Positions 17,822-25,922 of a stretch of 64,000 nt of DNA are shown one piece after another. Source of the DNA: Streptomyces californicus (GTDB taxonomy: Bacteria > Actinomycetota > Actinomycetes > Streptomycetales > Streptomycetaceae); contig NZ_JNZZ01000029.1 in assembly GCF_000717645.1 (NCBI RefSeq), forward strand, positions 13,766-77,765. Direction: 5' to 3'. Each line of letters opens with the position of its first letter. Within the stretch, counting starts at the first letter, position 1. The notes under the pieces are model-generated. The model did not search any database. It saw only the letters and a list, made by a program, of their open reading frames with translations, and was not told the origin of the DNA. A program made the position numbers and the translations under genes.

Positions 17822-18781
17822 ATGGGTGATGTGCTGGCCGGAATTCATGCCACCTGGGAGTTCGACACCGACGCCGTGCTCATCCGCTTCGAACGGGGCA
17901 TCCGCGCACCGAAGCTCTTCCAGAGCCTGCGGGAACGCCGCATCCCGTATGCGGCGCTGTCGTCGGTGACGCTGACCCCCGGCAAGCGGAACACGGTGGT
18001 GCTGCGTGCCGTGCCGAGGGTGGGCGCCGATCCTCTGGTGGAGGCTGCCGCCGGGCAGCTCAAGGAGGGGTACGACCCGTATCGCCTGGTGCTTCCGGCG
18101 GAGCGGGAAGTACTCGCGGAGTACTACGCGGATGAGCTGCGGACCGTGCTGGACCCGGCGTCCGACGAGCCCGCCGACCGCTTCCTGGTGGCCGCCCCCG
18201 AGGCCCCGATGTCCTTCAAGGCGTACGACGGGCGGGCCGGCTTCGACGGGGATCGGGTCTCCTTCCGGTGGTCGTGGACCGGGGCCTCCAGCGCCAAGTG
18301 GAAGGCCGGGGACCAGACCTTCCGGGTGGGGGAACTGGCCGGAATCGTATGGCGCTCCCCCGAGGCGCTCGACGGCTATCTGCGGCTGATACCCCGCACG
18401 GCCGCCCCGGTCGACCACCGCGCCGGCGGCAGCCTGGACGACACGCTCGGCCCGGTCGCCGGCGAGGGGGAGACCGGCGGTCCGGCGGCCGGCGAGCCCT
18501 CGGCGTCGCGGGCCGCCGACCAGGACCCGGCGGCCGTGCTGTTCGGGCTGGGGTACGGGCCGGTGCACGAGTCGCTGCCGTTCGCCGCCGCCGTCCTGGA
18601 GTCCGTACGCCGGACCCAGCCCGGGTCCGGCGGCCCGGCCCCGGCCCTGGTGTCCGCCGGGCGGCGCGATCCGGCGGACATCGCGGAGCGGATCCACCAC
18701 CTCGGGGAGCTGCACCGGGCGGGGCTGGTGACGGACGCCGAGTTCAGCGCGAAGAAGGCCGAGCTGCTCTCGGAGCTGTGA
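17822..18781 (+). CDS. DUF4429 protein with C-terminal SHOCT domain
   Basis: The product has 319 residues. It has two copies of a PH-like domain: residues 1-120 (GIHATWEFDTDAVLIRFERG) and about 125-205 (FKAYDGRAGFDGDRVSFRW). A disordered Gly/Ala/Glu linker follows, and then a short C-terminal SHOCT motif (IAERIHHLGELHRAGLVTDA, then EFSAKKAELL). SHOCT helices often mediate oligomerisation. I chose the ATG at 17822, with GAGG 5 nt upstream, over an in-frame start at 17774. The function is unknown; the family is common in Streptomyces. Confidence 0.8.
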   Translation: MGDVLAGIHATWEFDTDAVLIRFERGIRAPKLFQSLRERRIPYAALSSVTLTPGKRNTVVLRAVPRVGADPLVEAAAGQLKEGYDPYRLVLPAEREVLAEYYADELRTVLDPASDEPADRFLVAAPEAPMSFKAYDGRAGFDGDRVSFRWSWTGASSAKWKAGDQTFRVGELAGIVWRSPEALDGYLRLIPRTAAPVDHRAGGSLDDTLGPVAGEGETGGPAAGEPSASRAADQDPAAVLFGLGYGPVHESLPFAAAVLESVRRTQPGSGGPAPALVSAGRRDPADIAERIHHLGELHRAGLVTDAEFSAKKAELLSEL

Positions 18782-18840
18782 CCCGGCCCTCGGCCCGTCC
18801 GGTCCCGGCGCGTCGTGGCCCGCCCGGTCCCGGCGCGTCG

Positions 18841-18905
18841 ACCCCGTGCCCGGGTTGGCGCGGGGACCCAGTGCCCGGGTCGGCGCGGGGACCCCGTACC
18901 CGGGT
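18841..18905. repeat. Intergenic 25-bp tandem repeat, about 2.5 copies
   Basis: Units start at 18841, 18866 and 18891 (ACCCCGTGCCCGGGTTGGCG type), each containing CCCGGG and ending GCGCGGGG. A related pair of 16-bp repeats (CGGTCCCGGCGCGTCG) lies just before. The tract separates the DUF4429 gene from the two-component operon and may act as a terminator. Confidence 0.65.
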
Positions 18906-18965
18906 ATGAGACGACCCGGGGACGGTCGGAACCACGGTATGACGCCGGGGTGGCCTCGGTCTGCC

Positions 18966-18971
18966 TAGGCT
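18966..18971 (+). promoter_or_regulatory. Candidate -10 of the NarL-type two-component operon
   Basis: TAGGCT ends 9 nt before the ATG at 18981, so the transcript would have almost no leader. No ribosome-binding site is visible before this ATG. Confidence 0.35.
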
Positions 18972-18980
18972 GACCGGGCC

Positions 18981-20318
18981 ATGTCCACTTCCCCCGCCGG
19001 GCCCCCGCCGCCCGCCGACGGCCTGCTGAGCGCCGCCCGCCGCAATCTGCGCGAGCTGGCCCACGGGCTGTCCCACGCGTCCCATCCGCCCACCCCGCCG
19101 CTGGCGAACGCGCCCGAGCGGTGGCAGCGGCTGCTGCCGCACGCTCTGGTGCTCGCGCTGGCCGCGACCTTCATCCCGGTCACCATCACCGTGCTGACCT
19201 CGCAGTACGGCCTGCCGGGCGCACTGGCCGGGGCCCTCGGGGTGGCTCAGGCCGCCCCGCTGCTGATGCTCGCCCACCGGCCCCTCCAGGCGTGGTGGAT
19301 CATCTTCCCGGCCGATGTCGTGGGCGCGCTGGTGCTGCTGGCCCGCGACCCCGGGCAGCACGACAGCTGGCCGTGGCCGCCTCCGGTGCTGATCGCGTAC
19401 CTCTTCGTGCTGCTGGCCCTCGGCCTGCGCGAGACCTGGCGGACCGCCATCGCCGTCTGGGTGATGACGGCCGCGGCGGGGGTGGTGCTCCAGATCGTCG
19501 CGTCCTCGGACCGCGACGCGGGCAGCGCCCTGCTGCTGACGATCCTCGGCGCGGTGGTCCTGGTGATCGGCGGCGTGGTACGGGAGCGGGGTGAGGCGAC
19601 CCGGCGGCTGGCCGAGCAGGAGACGATCAGCGAGGAGGAGCGGGCGCGGCGCACGCTGCTGGAGGAGCGGACGCGGATCGCCCGTGAGCTGCACGACGTG
19701 GTGGCGCACCACATGTCGGTGATCACCGTGCAGGCGGACTCGGCGCCGTACCGGATCGCCGGGCTGCCGGAGCCGGCGCGGGAGGAGTTCGCCTCCATCG
19801 CGGCGGCGGCCCGGGAGTCGCTGGGCGAGATGCGGCGGCTGCTGTCGGTCCTGCGCAGCGACGGCTCGGAGGGCGACCGGGCACCGCAGCCGGGTCTGGA
19901 CCGGCTCCAGCAGCTCGTGGAGGCGACGGTGCGGGCCGGGCTGCCGGTGAAGTTCTCGCTCGCGGCGGAGCTGGGCGAGGTGCCGCAGGCGGTGGACCTG
20001 TCGGCGTACCGGATCGTGCAGGAGGCGTTGGCCAATGTGGTGCGGCACGCGCCCGGGGCGCGCACTCAGGTGTCGGTGCGGGCGTCGCGGGGCCGTCTGA
20101 ACGTGCTGGTGGTCAACGGGCCCGCCCCGGAGCGGACTTCGCCGCTGGAGAGCGCCGGCACCGGGCACGGCCTGGTGGGGATGCGGGAGCGCGTACGGTT
20201 GACCGGCGGCTCGCTGGACACCGGACCGCTGCCCGACGGCGGGTTCCGGGTGGCCGCCCGGATGCCGCTGCCGCCGCCCGACTCCCCTTCCGCACCACCC
20301 CTTTCGGAGGATCTGTGA
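18981..20318 (+). CDS. Sensor histidine kinase, NarL/DesK (HisKA_3) type
   Basis: The product has 445 residues. Five or six membrane helices lie between about residues 50 and 215 without a large extracellular loop, suggesting it senses something in or at the membrane. The dimerisation/phosphoacceptor segment is RIARELHDVVAHHMSVITVQ with H238. The HATPase_c domain follows with AYRIVQEALANVVRHAPGA (N box) and GHGLVGMRERV (G box). Its stop overlaps the GTG of the response regulator by 4 nt. The signal is not predictable. Confidence 0.93.
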   Translation: MSTSPAGPPPPADGLLSAARRNLRELAHGLSHASHPPTPPLANAPERWQRLLPHALVLALAATFIPVTITVLTSQYGLPGALAGALGVAQAAPLLMLAHRPLQAWWIIFPADVVGALVLLARDPGQHDSWPWPPPVLIAYLFVLLALGLRETWRTAIAVWVMTAAAGVVLQIVASSDRDAGSALLLTILGAVVLVIGGVVRERGEATRRLAEQETISEEERARRTLLEERTRIARELHDVVAHHMSVITVQADSAPYRIAGLPEPAREEFASIAAAARESLGEMRRLLSVLRSDGSEGDRAPQPGLDRLQQLVEATVRAGLPVKFSLAAELGEVPQAVDLSAYRIVQEALANVVRHAPGARTQVSVRASRGRLNVLVVNGPAPERTSPLESAGTGHGLVGMRERVRLTGGSLDTGPLPDGGFRVAARMPLPPPDSPSAPPLSEDL

Positions 20319-21004
20319 CCATCCGCGTGATCATCGTCGACGACCAGGCCATGGTGCGGGCGGGGTTCGCGGCTCTGCTGGCGGCGCAGAGCGACATCGA
20401 CGTGGTGGGCGAGGCGGCGGACGGCCGCCGGGGCGTGGACGTCAGCCGCAACCAGCACCCCGACGTGGTGCTGATGGACGTGCGGATGCCGGAGATGGAC
20501 GGACTGGCCGCCGCGCGCGAGCTGTTGAACCCCCCGGTGGGGGTGGTCCACCGGCCGAAGGTCCTGATGCTGACGACGTTCGACGTGGACGACTACGTGT
20601 ACGAGGCGCTGCGCGCGGGCGCCTCCGGGTTCCTGCTGAAGGACGCGCCGCCCGCCGACCTGATCGCGGCGGTACGGGTGGTGGCGGCCGGGGACGCGCT
20701 GCTCGCGCCCTCGGTGACCCGGCGGCTGATCGCGGACTTCGCGGCGCAACGGCCCGCCGGGGCGACCCGCACCGGCCAGGCGCTCCGGCTGAACGGGCTG
20801 ACCCCGCGCGAGAGCGAGGTGCTGGAGCTGATCGCCCGGGGGTTGTCGAACCAGGAGATCGCGGGGCGGCTGGTGCTGGCGGAGCAGACGGTGAAGACGC
20901 ACATCGGGCGGGTGCTGGCCAAGCTGGAGCTGCGGGACCGGGCCCAGGCGGTGATCTTCGCGTACGAGTCGGGTCTGGTGACGCCGGGGGACACGAGGGC
21001 GTAG
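20315..21004 (+). CDS. NarL/LuxR-family response regulator
   Basis: The product has 229 residues: a receiver domain with phosphoacceptor D55 (VVLMDVRMPEMDG), conserved D9/D10 and K in FLLKDAPP, then a LuxR-type helix-turn-helix (LTPRESEVLELIARGLSNQE, then VKTHIGRVLAKL). The GTG start lies inside the kinase stop region (GTGA), giving tight coupling. A nine-residue PPVGVVHRP insert lies between receiver elements. Targets are unknown. Confidence 0.93.
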   Translation: MTIRVIIVDDQAMVRAGFAALLAAQSDIDVVGEAADGRRGVDVSRNQHPDVVLMDVRMPEMDGLAAARELLNPPVGVVHRPKVLMLTTFDVDDYVYEALRAGASGFLLKDAPPADLIAAVRVVAAGDALLAPSVTRRLIADFAAQRPAGATRTGQALRLNGLTPRESEVLELIARGLSNQEIAGRLVLAEQTVKTHIGRVLAKLELRDRAQAVIFAYESGLVTPGDTRA

Positions 21005-21183
21005 GGAACCGGCGCAGGCGCCCCGGCCCGGGGAGGGATTGGCGCAGGGCCTCCCTCGGCCCGGCGGCCCGGGGAGGCGTCGGTGCGGAGGCTTCTCCCC
21101 CACCCCCTACTCCGGTATCACCCCGCAGTTGGCTCCCCGGTGTGACGTCGCGTCACCCTCCCTCTTCCTACCTTCCTCCCGGT

Positions 21184-21199
21184 CGCACCGGTCGGTGCG
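21184..21199. promoter_or_regulatory. Inverted repeat upstream of the second DUF1023 gene
   Basis: CGCACCG-GT-CGGTGCG is a perfect palindrome with 7-bp arms, 21 nt before the start codon region. It could be an operator or a leader hairpin in front of the GAGGGAGGG ribosome-binding site. Confidence 0.4.
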
Positions 21200-21220
21200 G
21201 ATCCGGAGAGGGAGGGAACG

Positions 21221-22462
21221 ATGCGCCGATACGCGAGGGCTCTGGTCGCGTTCGCACTGGCCGCCGGCACGGTGGCGGGGACCGCGGGCTGGGTTTCGGG
21301 GGATGCGCAGCAGGCGCTGACCGGGCCGCCGCCGGGCAGCGCGCAGTGGCGGGCGGACCGGACGCCGGGCGGCGGGCTGCCCGATCCGGAGCGCGCCACG
21401 CCCGGCGAAGTGGCGCAATTCTTCGCCGGGTTGAGCGCCGCCGAACAACGGCGGCTGGTGGCGCGGCATCCGTCCGTCGTCGGGAATCTCGACGGGGCGC
21501 CGCTGGAGCTGCGTTACCGCGCCAACGCCCTGGCCCTGGCCGCCGAGGACGACCCCCGCTACCGTTCGCTCGCCGCCCCCGGCCGGCGGATCCTCGCCTT
21601 CGACCCGCGCGGACGCGGCCAGGTCGCCGAGGTGTTCGGGGACCTGCGCACCGCGCACCGCGTCTCGGTGGTGGTGCCCGGGTCCGACAACGACGCCGGG
21701 ACCTTCGACCGGAAGGTCGCCGACCACGGGGCCCCGGTCGGAATGGCCAGGACCCTGCAGGCGGAGGCCGGCCCGGGGACGGCGGTCGTCGCCTGGGTCG
21801 GGTACACCACCCCGGTGGGCGTCGGCATCGACGCGGCGACCGGCCGCCTCGCACAGGCGGGGGCCGACCGGCTGACCCGGTTCACGGAGGGCCTGACGGC
21901 GGACGGGCTGCCCGAGCCCGCCGTGTTCTGCCACAGCTACGGCTCGGTGGTCTGCGGTCTGGCCGCGCACCGGCTGGCCGTCACCGACCTGGTGGTGCTC
22001 GGCTCCCCCGGCATGCGGGCGGACGATGTGGCGGGGCTGCGGACGAACGCCCGGGTATGGGCGGCGAAGGACCCGACGGACTGGATCGACAACGTGCCGA
22101 ACGTGCGGTTCGCGGGCCTCGGCCACGGGACGGACCCGACCGACCCGGCCTTCGGCGCCCGGCGCGTACCGGCCGACGAGGCCCGGGGCCACGCCGGGTA
22201 CTTCGCACCGGGGACGGATTCGCTGCGCACCTTCGTCGCCATCGCGCGGGGGACGGACGCCCCGGGAGGCGCCGGGGCCACGGCGGACGCGCGGGTTCCG
22301 GCGGACGTATCGGCACCGACCGACGTACCGGCTTCGGCTGACGGACAGACTCCGGAGCGCGTACGGGCTTCGGCCGAAGGACCGGCCTCGGAGCGTGCTC
22401 GGGCTTCGGAAGACGTGCGGGTTTCGGCCGGCGGGCGGGTTCGGGAAGGGGCGGTCCGATGA
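21221..22462 (+). CDS. Secreted DUF1023 alpha/beta hydrolase with degenerate repeat tail
   Basis: The product has 413 residues. An N-terminal signal peptide (MRRYARALVAFALAAGTVAG) is followed by the same family blocks as the 16527-17735 gene: RHPSVVGNLDGAPLELRYRA, VSVVVPGSDND, GVGIDAATG, CHSYGSVVCG with nucleophile S239, and GSPGMRA. The last 75 residues are a low-complexity Ala/Ser/Asp/Arg tail with repeated RASAEG- and ADV-like units. A strong GAGGGAGGG site precedes the ATG. Its stop overlaps the acyltransferase ATG by 4 nt, so the two products are probably made together. The role may be envelope lipid or glycan ester metabolism, which is inference. Confidence 0.85.
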   Translation: MRRYARALVAFALAAGTVAGTAGWVSGDAQQALTGPPPGSAQWRADRTPGGGLPDPERATPGEVAQFFAGLSAAEQRRLVARHPSVVGNLDGAPLELRYRANALALAAEDDPRYRSLAAPGRRILAFDPRGRGQVAEVFGDLRTAHRVSVVVPGSDNDAGTFDRKVADHGAPVGMARTLQAEAGPGTAVVAWVGYTTPVGVGIDAATGRLAQAGADRLTRFTEGLTADGLPEPAVFCHSYGSVVCGLAAHRLAVTDLVVLGSPGMRADDVAGLRTNARVWAAKDPTDWIDNVPNVRFAGLGHGTDPTDPAFGARRVPADEARGHAGYFAPGTDSLRTFVAIARGTDAPGGAGATADARVPADVSAPTDVPASADGQTPERVRASAEGPASERARASEDVRVSAGGRVREGAVR

Positions 22463-23691
22463 GCTCCGTACGGGAGAACGCGCGGCGGCTCGCCGCCCGC
22501 ATCGACGCCTCCACCCCCGCCCACCGCGACCGCGCCGTCGACGGGCTGCGGGCGGTGGCCCTGCTCGCCGTGCCGCTCGGCCACTGGATGCTCGGCGGAT
22601 TCCGGCTGGACGCCGACGGCCTGCACAACGCCAGCCCGCTCACCGTCTTCGGCGGCCTCGCGCCCGCGAGCTGGGTGCTTCAGATGCTGGGGATCTTCTT
22701 CCTGGTCGGCGGGTACGCCTCGGTCCTCTCCTACCGGCGCCGCCCCTCGACCACGGCCGCCTGGCTGGGCGGCCGGCTGGCGCGCCTCGGCCGGCCCGTG
22801 CTCGGGGTGACGGCGGTGTGGGCGGTGCTGCTGACGGTCCTGTCCTGGCTGGACGTGCCCGGCGACACCCTGCGTACGGCGTCGACGCTGGTGATCCAGC
22901 CGCTCTGGTTCGTCGGGGTGTACACCGTGGTCACGGCCCTCACCCCCGTCTGCGTCACGCTGGCGCGGCGACTCGGCGGCTGGGCGGCGCTGCCCCTGCT
23001 CGGGTCGGTCGCGGTGGTGGACTTCCTGCGCTACGGGCCGTACGCGGATGCGGTGCCGTCCTGGCTGAGCGTGCTCAACATCCTGCCGGGCTGGCTGTTC
23101 GCGTATCAGCTCGGTGTGTCGTGGGGCGAGGGGCGGCTGGGACAGCGCGGGGCCCGGCTGCTGCTGATCGGGGGCGGGGCGCTGTTCGCGGTGCTGCTGC
23201 TCGTCTTCCACTACCCGGCGTCGATGGTCGGGGTGCCGGGCGAGGCGCGGACGAACTCGCATCCGCCGTCGCTGCTGGTGGTGGCGTTGGCGGCGGCGCA
23301 GAGCGGGGCGGCGATCCTGCTGCGCGACCGGCTCGGGCGGCTGCTGCGCAGGCCGCTGCTGTGGGCGCCGGTCGTGGTGGTCAACCTGTCCGCGATGACG
23401 ATCCTCTGCTGGCACCAGAGCGCGATGCTTGCCGCCGCCGTGCCGGCCTCGCTGGCGGGGGCCGGGGGCGCGACGGTGGCGGGGCTGACGGCCGCGCCCG
23501 AGACGGTGGGCTGGCTGCTGGCCCGGGTCGCGTGGCTGCCGGTGTTCGCGGGGCTGCTGGTGCTGATCGCCCGGTACGCGCGCCGCTTCGAGGCCCCGTG
23601 GCGGACGGGCACCCGCGCCGCCCGCGCCCGCCGCGCGCTGGCGGGGCTGCTCGCGGCGGGGTTCGCGGTGTTCGCGCTGGGGCTGGCGTGA
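22459..23691 (+). CDS. Membrane acyltransferase, acyltransferase-3 (OafA-like) family
   Basis: The product has 410 residues with about ten membrane helices. RAVDGLRAVALLAVPLGHWM near the N-terminus contains the family Arg and the likely catalytic His in helix 1. A hydrophobic core (QMLGIFFLVGGYASVLSYRR) and basic loops follow. Such proteins move acyl groups from acyl-CoA onto glycans, lipids or antibiotics across the membrane. Translational coupling to a secreted DUF1023 hydrolase suggests that one enzyme adds and the other handles the same ester (inference). The start is the ATG at 22459 in the ATGA overlap. Confidence 0.88.
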   Translation: MSSVRENARRLAARIDASTPAHRDRAVDGLRAVALLAVPLGHWMLGGFRLDADGLHNASPLTVFGGLAPASWVLQMLGIFFLVGGYASVLSYRRRPSTTAAWLGGRLARLGRPVLGVTAVWAVLLTVLSWLDVPGDTLRTASTLVIQPLWFVGVYTVVTALTPVCVTLARRLGGWAALPLLGSVAVVDFLRYGPYADAVPSWLSVLNILPGWLFAYQLGVSWGEGRLGQRGARLLLIGGGALFAVLLLVFHYPASMVGVPGEARTNSHPPSLLVVALAAAQSGAAILLRDRLGRLLRRPLLWAPVVVVNLSAMTILCWHQSAMLAAAVPASLAGAGGATVAGLTAAPETVGWLLARVAWLPVFAGLLVLIARYARRFEAPWRTGTRAARARRALAGLLAAGFAVFALGLA

Positions 23692-23728
23692 GCGGCGGGG
23701 CGCACAGCCGTACCGTGGCACGGTCTGC

Positions 23729-23910
23729 GGGCCGGGGCGCGGCCCTCGGCACCCCCGGGCCGGGGCGCGGCCTGCGGGGTCCCGGGCCCGGGGCACGGCT
23801 TCCGGGCCCGGGGACGGCTTCCGGGCCCGGGCACGGCGGGCACCCAGGCCGGGGCGCGGCCTGCGGCTCCTCAGGCCGGGGCGCGGCCCGGGGCACATCC
23901 GGGCCGTGCC
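23729..23910. repeat. GC-rich intergenic repeat array
   Basis: Seven to eight imperfect copies of GGGCCGGGGCGCGGCC or GGGCCCGGGGCACGGC are separated by short variable spacers. They fill the gap between two convergent genes. The multiple self-complementary GGGCCC elements would form strong RNA structures, so a terminator role in both directions is plausible. Confidence 0.6.
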
Positions 23911-23918
23911 CCTTCCCG

Positions 23919-24937
<1,019 letters not shown>

Positions 24938-24938
<1 letters not shown>

Positions 24939-25450
24939 CAGGCGCTGTGCCTCTCCGGCGCCAGGCGGGCGCCCGCATAGAACTCGATCTTGTGGTCGAG
25001 GACGGCGAGGGTGTCGTGGAGCTCCGCGATCCGCGCGATCACGTCGCGGCGGGTCGCCTCCAGCAGCTCCTGCCGTGCCTCGAAGGTGGACTCGCCCTCG
25101 CGCAGCAGCTCCGCGTACCGCACCATGTCGGCGACGGGCATCCCGGTCAGCCGCAGCTTGCCGACGAAGACCAGCCAGTCGAGGTCGCGGTTGCTGAAGC
25201 GGCGCTGCCCGGTGTGCGAGCGGTCCACGTGGGGCATGAGCCCGATCCGCTCGTACCAGCGCAGGGTGTGCGCGGTGAGCCCGGTGTACGCGACGACCTC
25301 ACTGATCGTGTAGCTGTCCCGGCCCGTGGGGCGGGGGTGCGGCTCCGGGGCGGCCCGGCAGGCGTCCACTCCCGACGCGGTCCCCGGTGAGGGCCGTGCC
25401 GGTGCGGTCGTCGCGGGGGTGCTCCGGGAGGTTCCGTCGATCACCGTCAT
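24938..25450 (-). CDS. MerR-family transcriptional regulator
   Basis: The product has 170 residues. A disordered N-terminal extension of about 45 residues precedes the winged helix (YTISEVVAYTGLTAHTLRWY, then ERIGLMPHVDRS) and the dimerisation coiled coil (EARQELLEATRRDVIARIAE). It has no cysteine pair in the C-terminal effector region, so it is not a metal sensor of the MerR/SoxR type. I chose the ATG at 25450, with GGAGG upstream, because the GTG at 25459 falls within the -10 box. It is first in an operon with the aldo/keto reductase and is predicted to activate its own promoter. Confidence 0.9.
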
Positions 25451-25457
25451 GGCCTCC

Positions 25458-25488
25458 ACGCTAGATCCTTGGAGTGCACTCGAAGCAA
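25458..25488 (-). promoter_or_regulatory. MerR-type promoter with operator in a 19-bp spacer
   Basis: On the minus strand the -35 is TTGCTT (25483-25488) and the -10 is TAGCGT (25458-25463), with a 19-bp spacer, longer than normal and typical of MerR-activated promoters. The 18-bp near-perfect palindrome CTTGGAGTGCACTCGAAG (25468-25485, one mismatched pair) overlaps the spacer. The transcription start would fall at or beside the ATG at 25450. Confidence 0.75.
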
Positions 25489-25567
25489 GCGGAACCGGCG
25501 GGGCGCCCCCGGGATCCGCCCTGCGGCCGATCGCACCTTCAATGCCTGGTATGCACTGAATGCCCGA

Positions 25568-25596
25568 GATGAAGGATTGTTCATCCTGTCTTCATG
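25568..25596. promoter_or_regulatory. TTCATC repeats upstream of the OmpR-type system
   Basis: GATGAA (25568-25573) and TTCATC (25580-25585) form an inverted repeat, and TTCATG follows 11 bp later (25591-25596). An 11-bp step is typical of OmpR/PhoB-family binding sites. They lie 33-61 bp upstream of the small exported protein gene. Confidence 0.35.
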
Positions 25597-25628
25597 TGCG
25601 GACCGGGCGGAGCCGTCAAGGTGAACGC

Positions 25629-25922
25629 ATGGCTTTCTCACCTCGTCTGGCGGCCCTGGCAGCCGTCGTCGCCGTGCCGCTCGGCATAGCGGCCACCAGC
25701 TATGCCATGACCGACACCTCGGAGGCGCCGAAGGTGCCGCCCGCCGTCCATCTGGAGGAGAGCCCGCGCTCCACTCCGCCGCCGGGCGGGGACCCCTCCC
25801 CGGGCGGCACGCCGACGCCGGGCGGCTCCGCAGGCCCCTCCCGCACCACGGACGGCTCCGTCGTGCCGGGCCCCTCGGCGGCCGACGACGATGACGACGA
25901 CGACGTCGGTGATGACGGTTAG
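25629..25922 (+). CDS. Small exported Pro/Gly-rich protein with Asp-rich tail
   Basis: The product has 97 residues. It has a signal-like segment MAFSPRLAALAAVVAVPLGI, a proline/glycine-rich middle with GGxPxPGG units and a C-terminal cluster of seven consecutive Asp residues. I do not recognise a family. The ATG at 25629 has AAGGTG upstream. Its last codons overlap the start of the histidine kinase gene by 11 nt, so it is cotranscribed with the sensor. It could be an extracytoplasmic cation-binding accessory of the kinase (inference). Confidence 0.6.
   Translation: MAFSPRLAALAAVVAVPLGIAATSYAMTDTSEAPKVPPAVHLEESPRSTPPPGGDPSPGGTPTPGGSAGPSRTTDGSVVPGPSAADDDDDDDVGDDG

Noticed and set aside
18782-18965. 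CRISPR-like array in the intergenic 25-bp repeats
   Set aside because: The units are directly adjacent without unique spacers, only about 2.5 copies exist and no cas gene is near.
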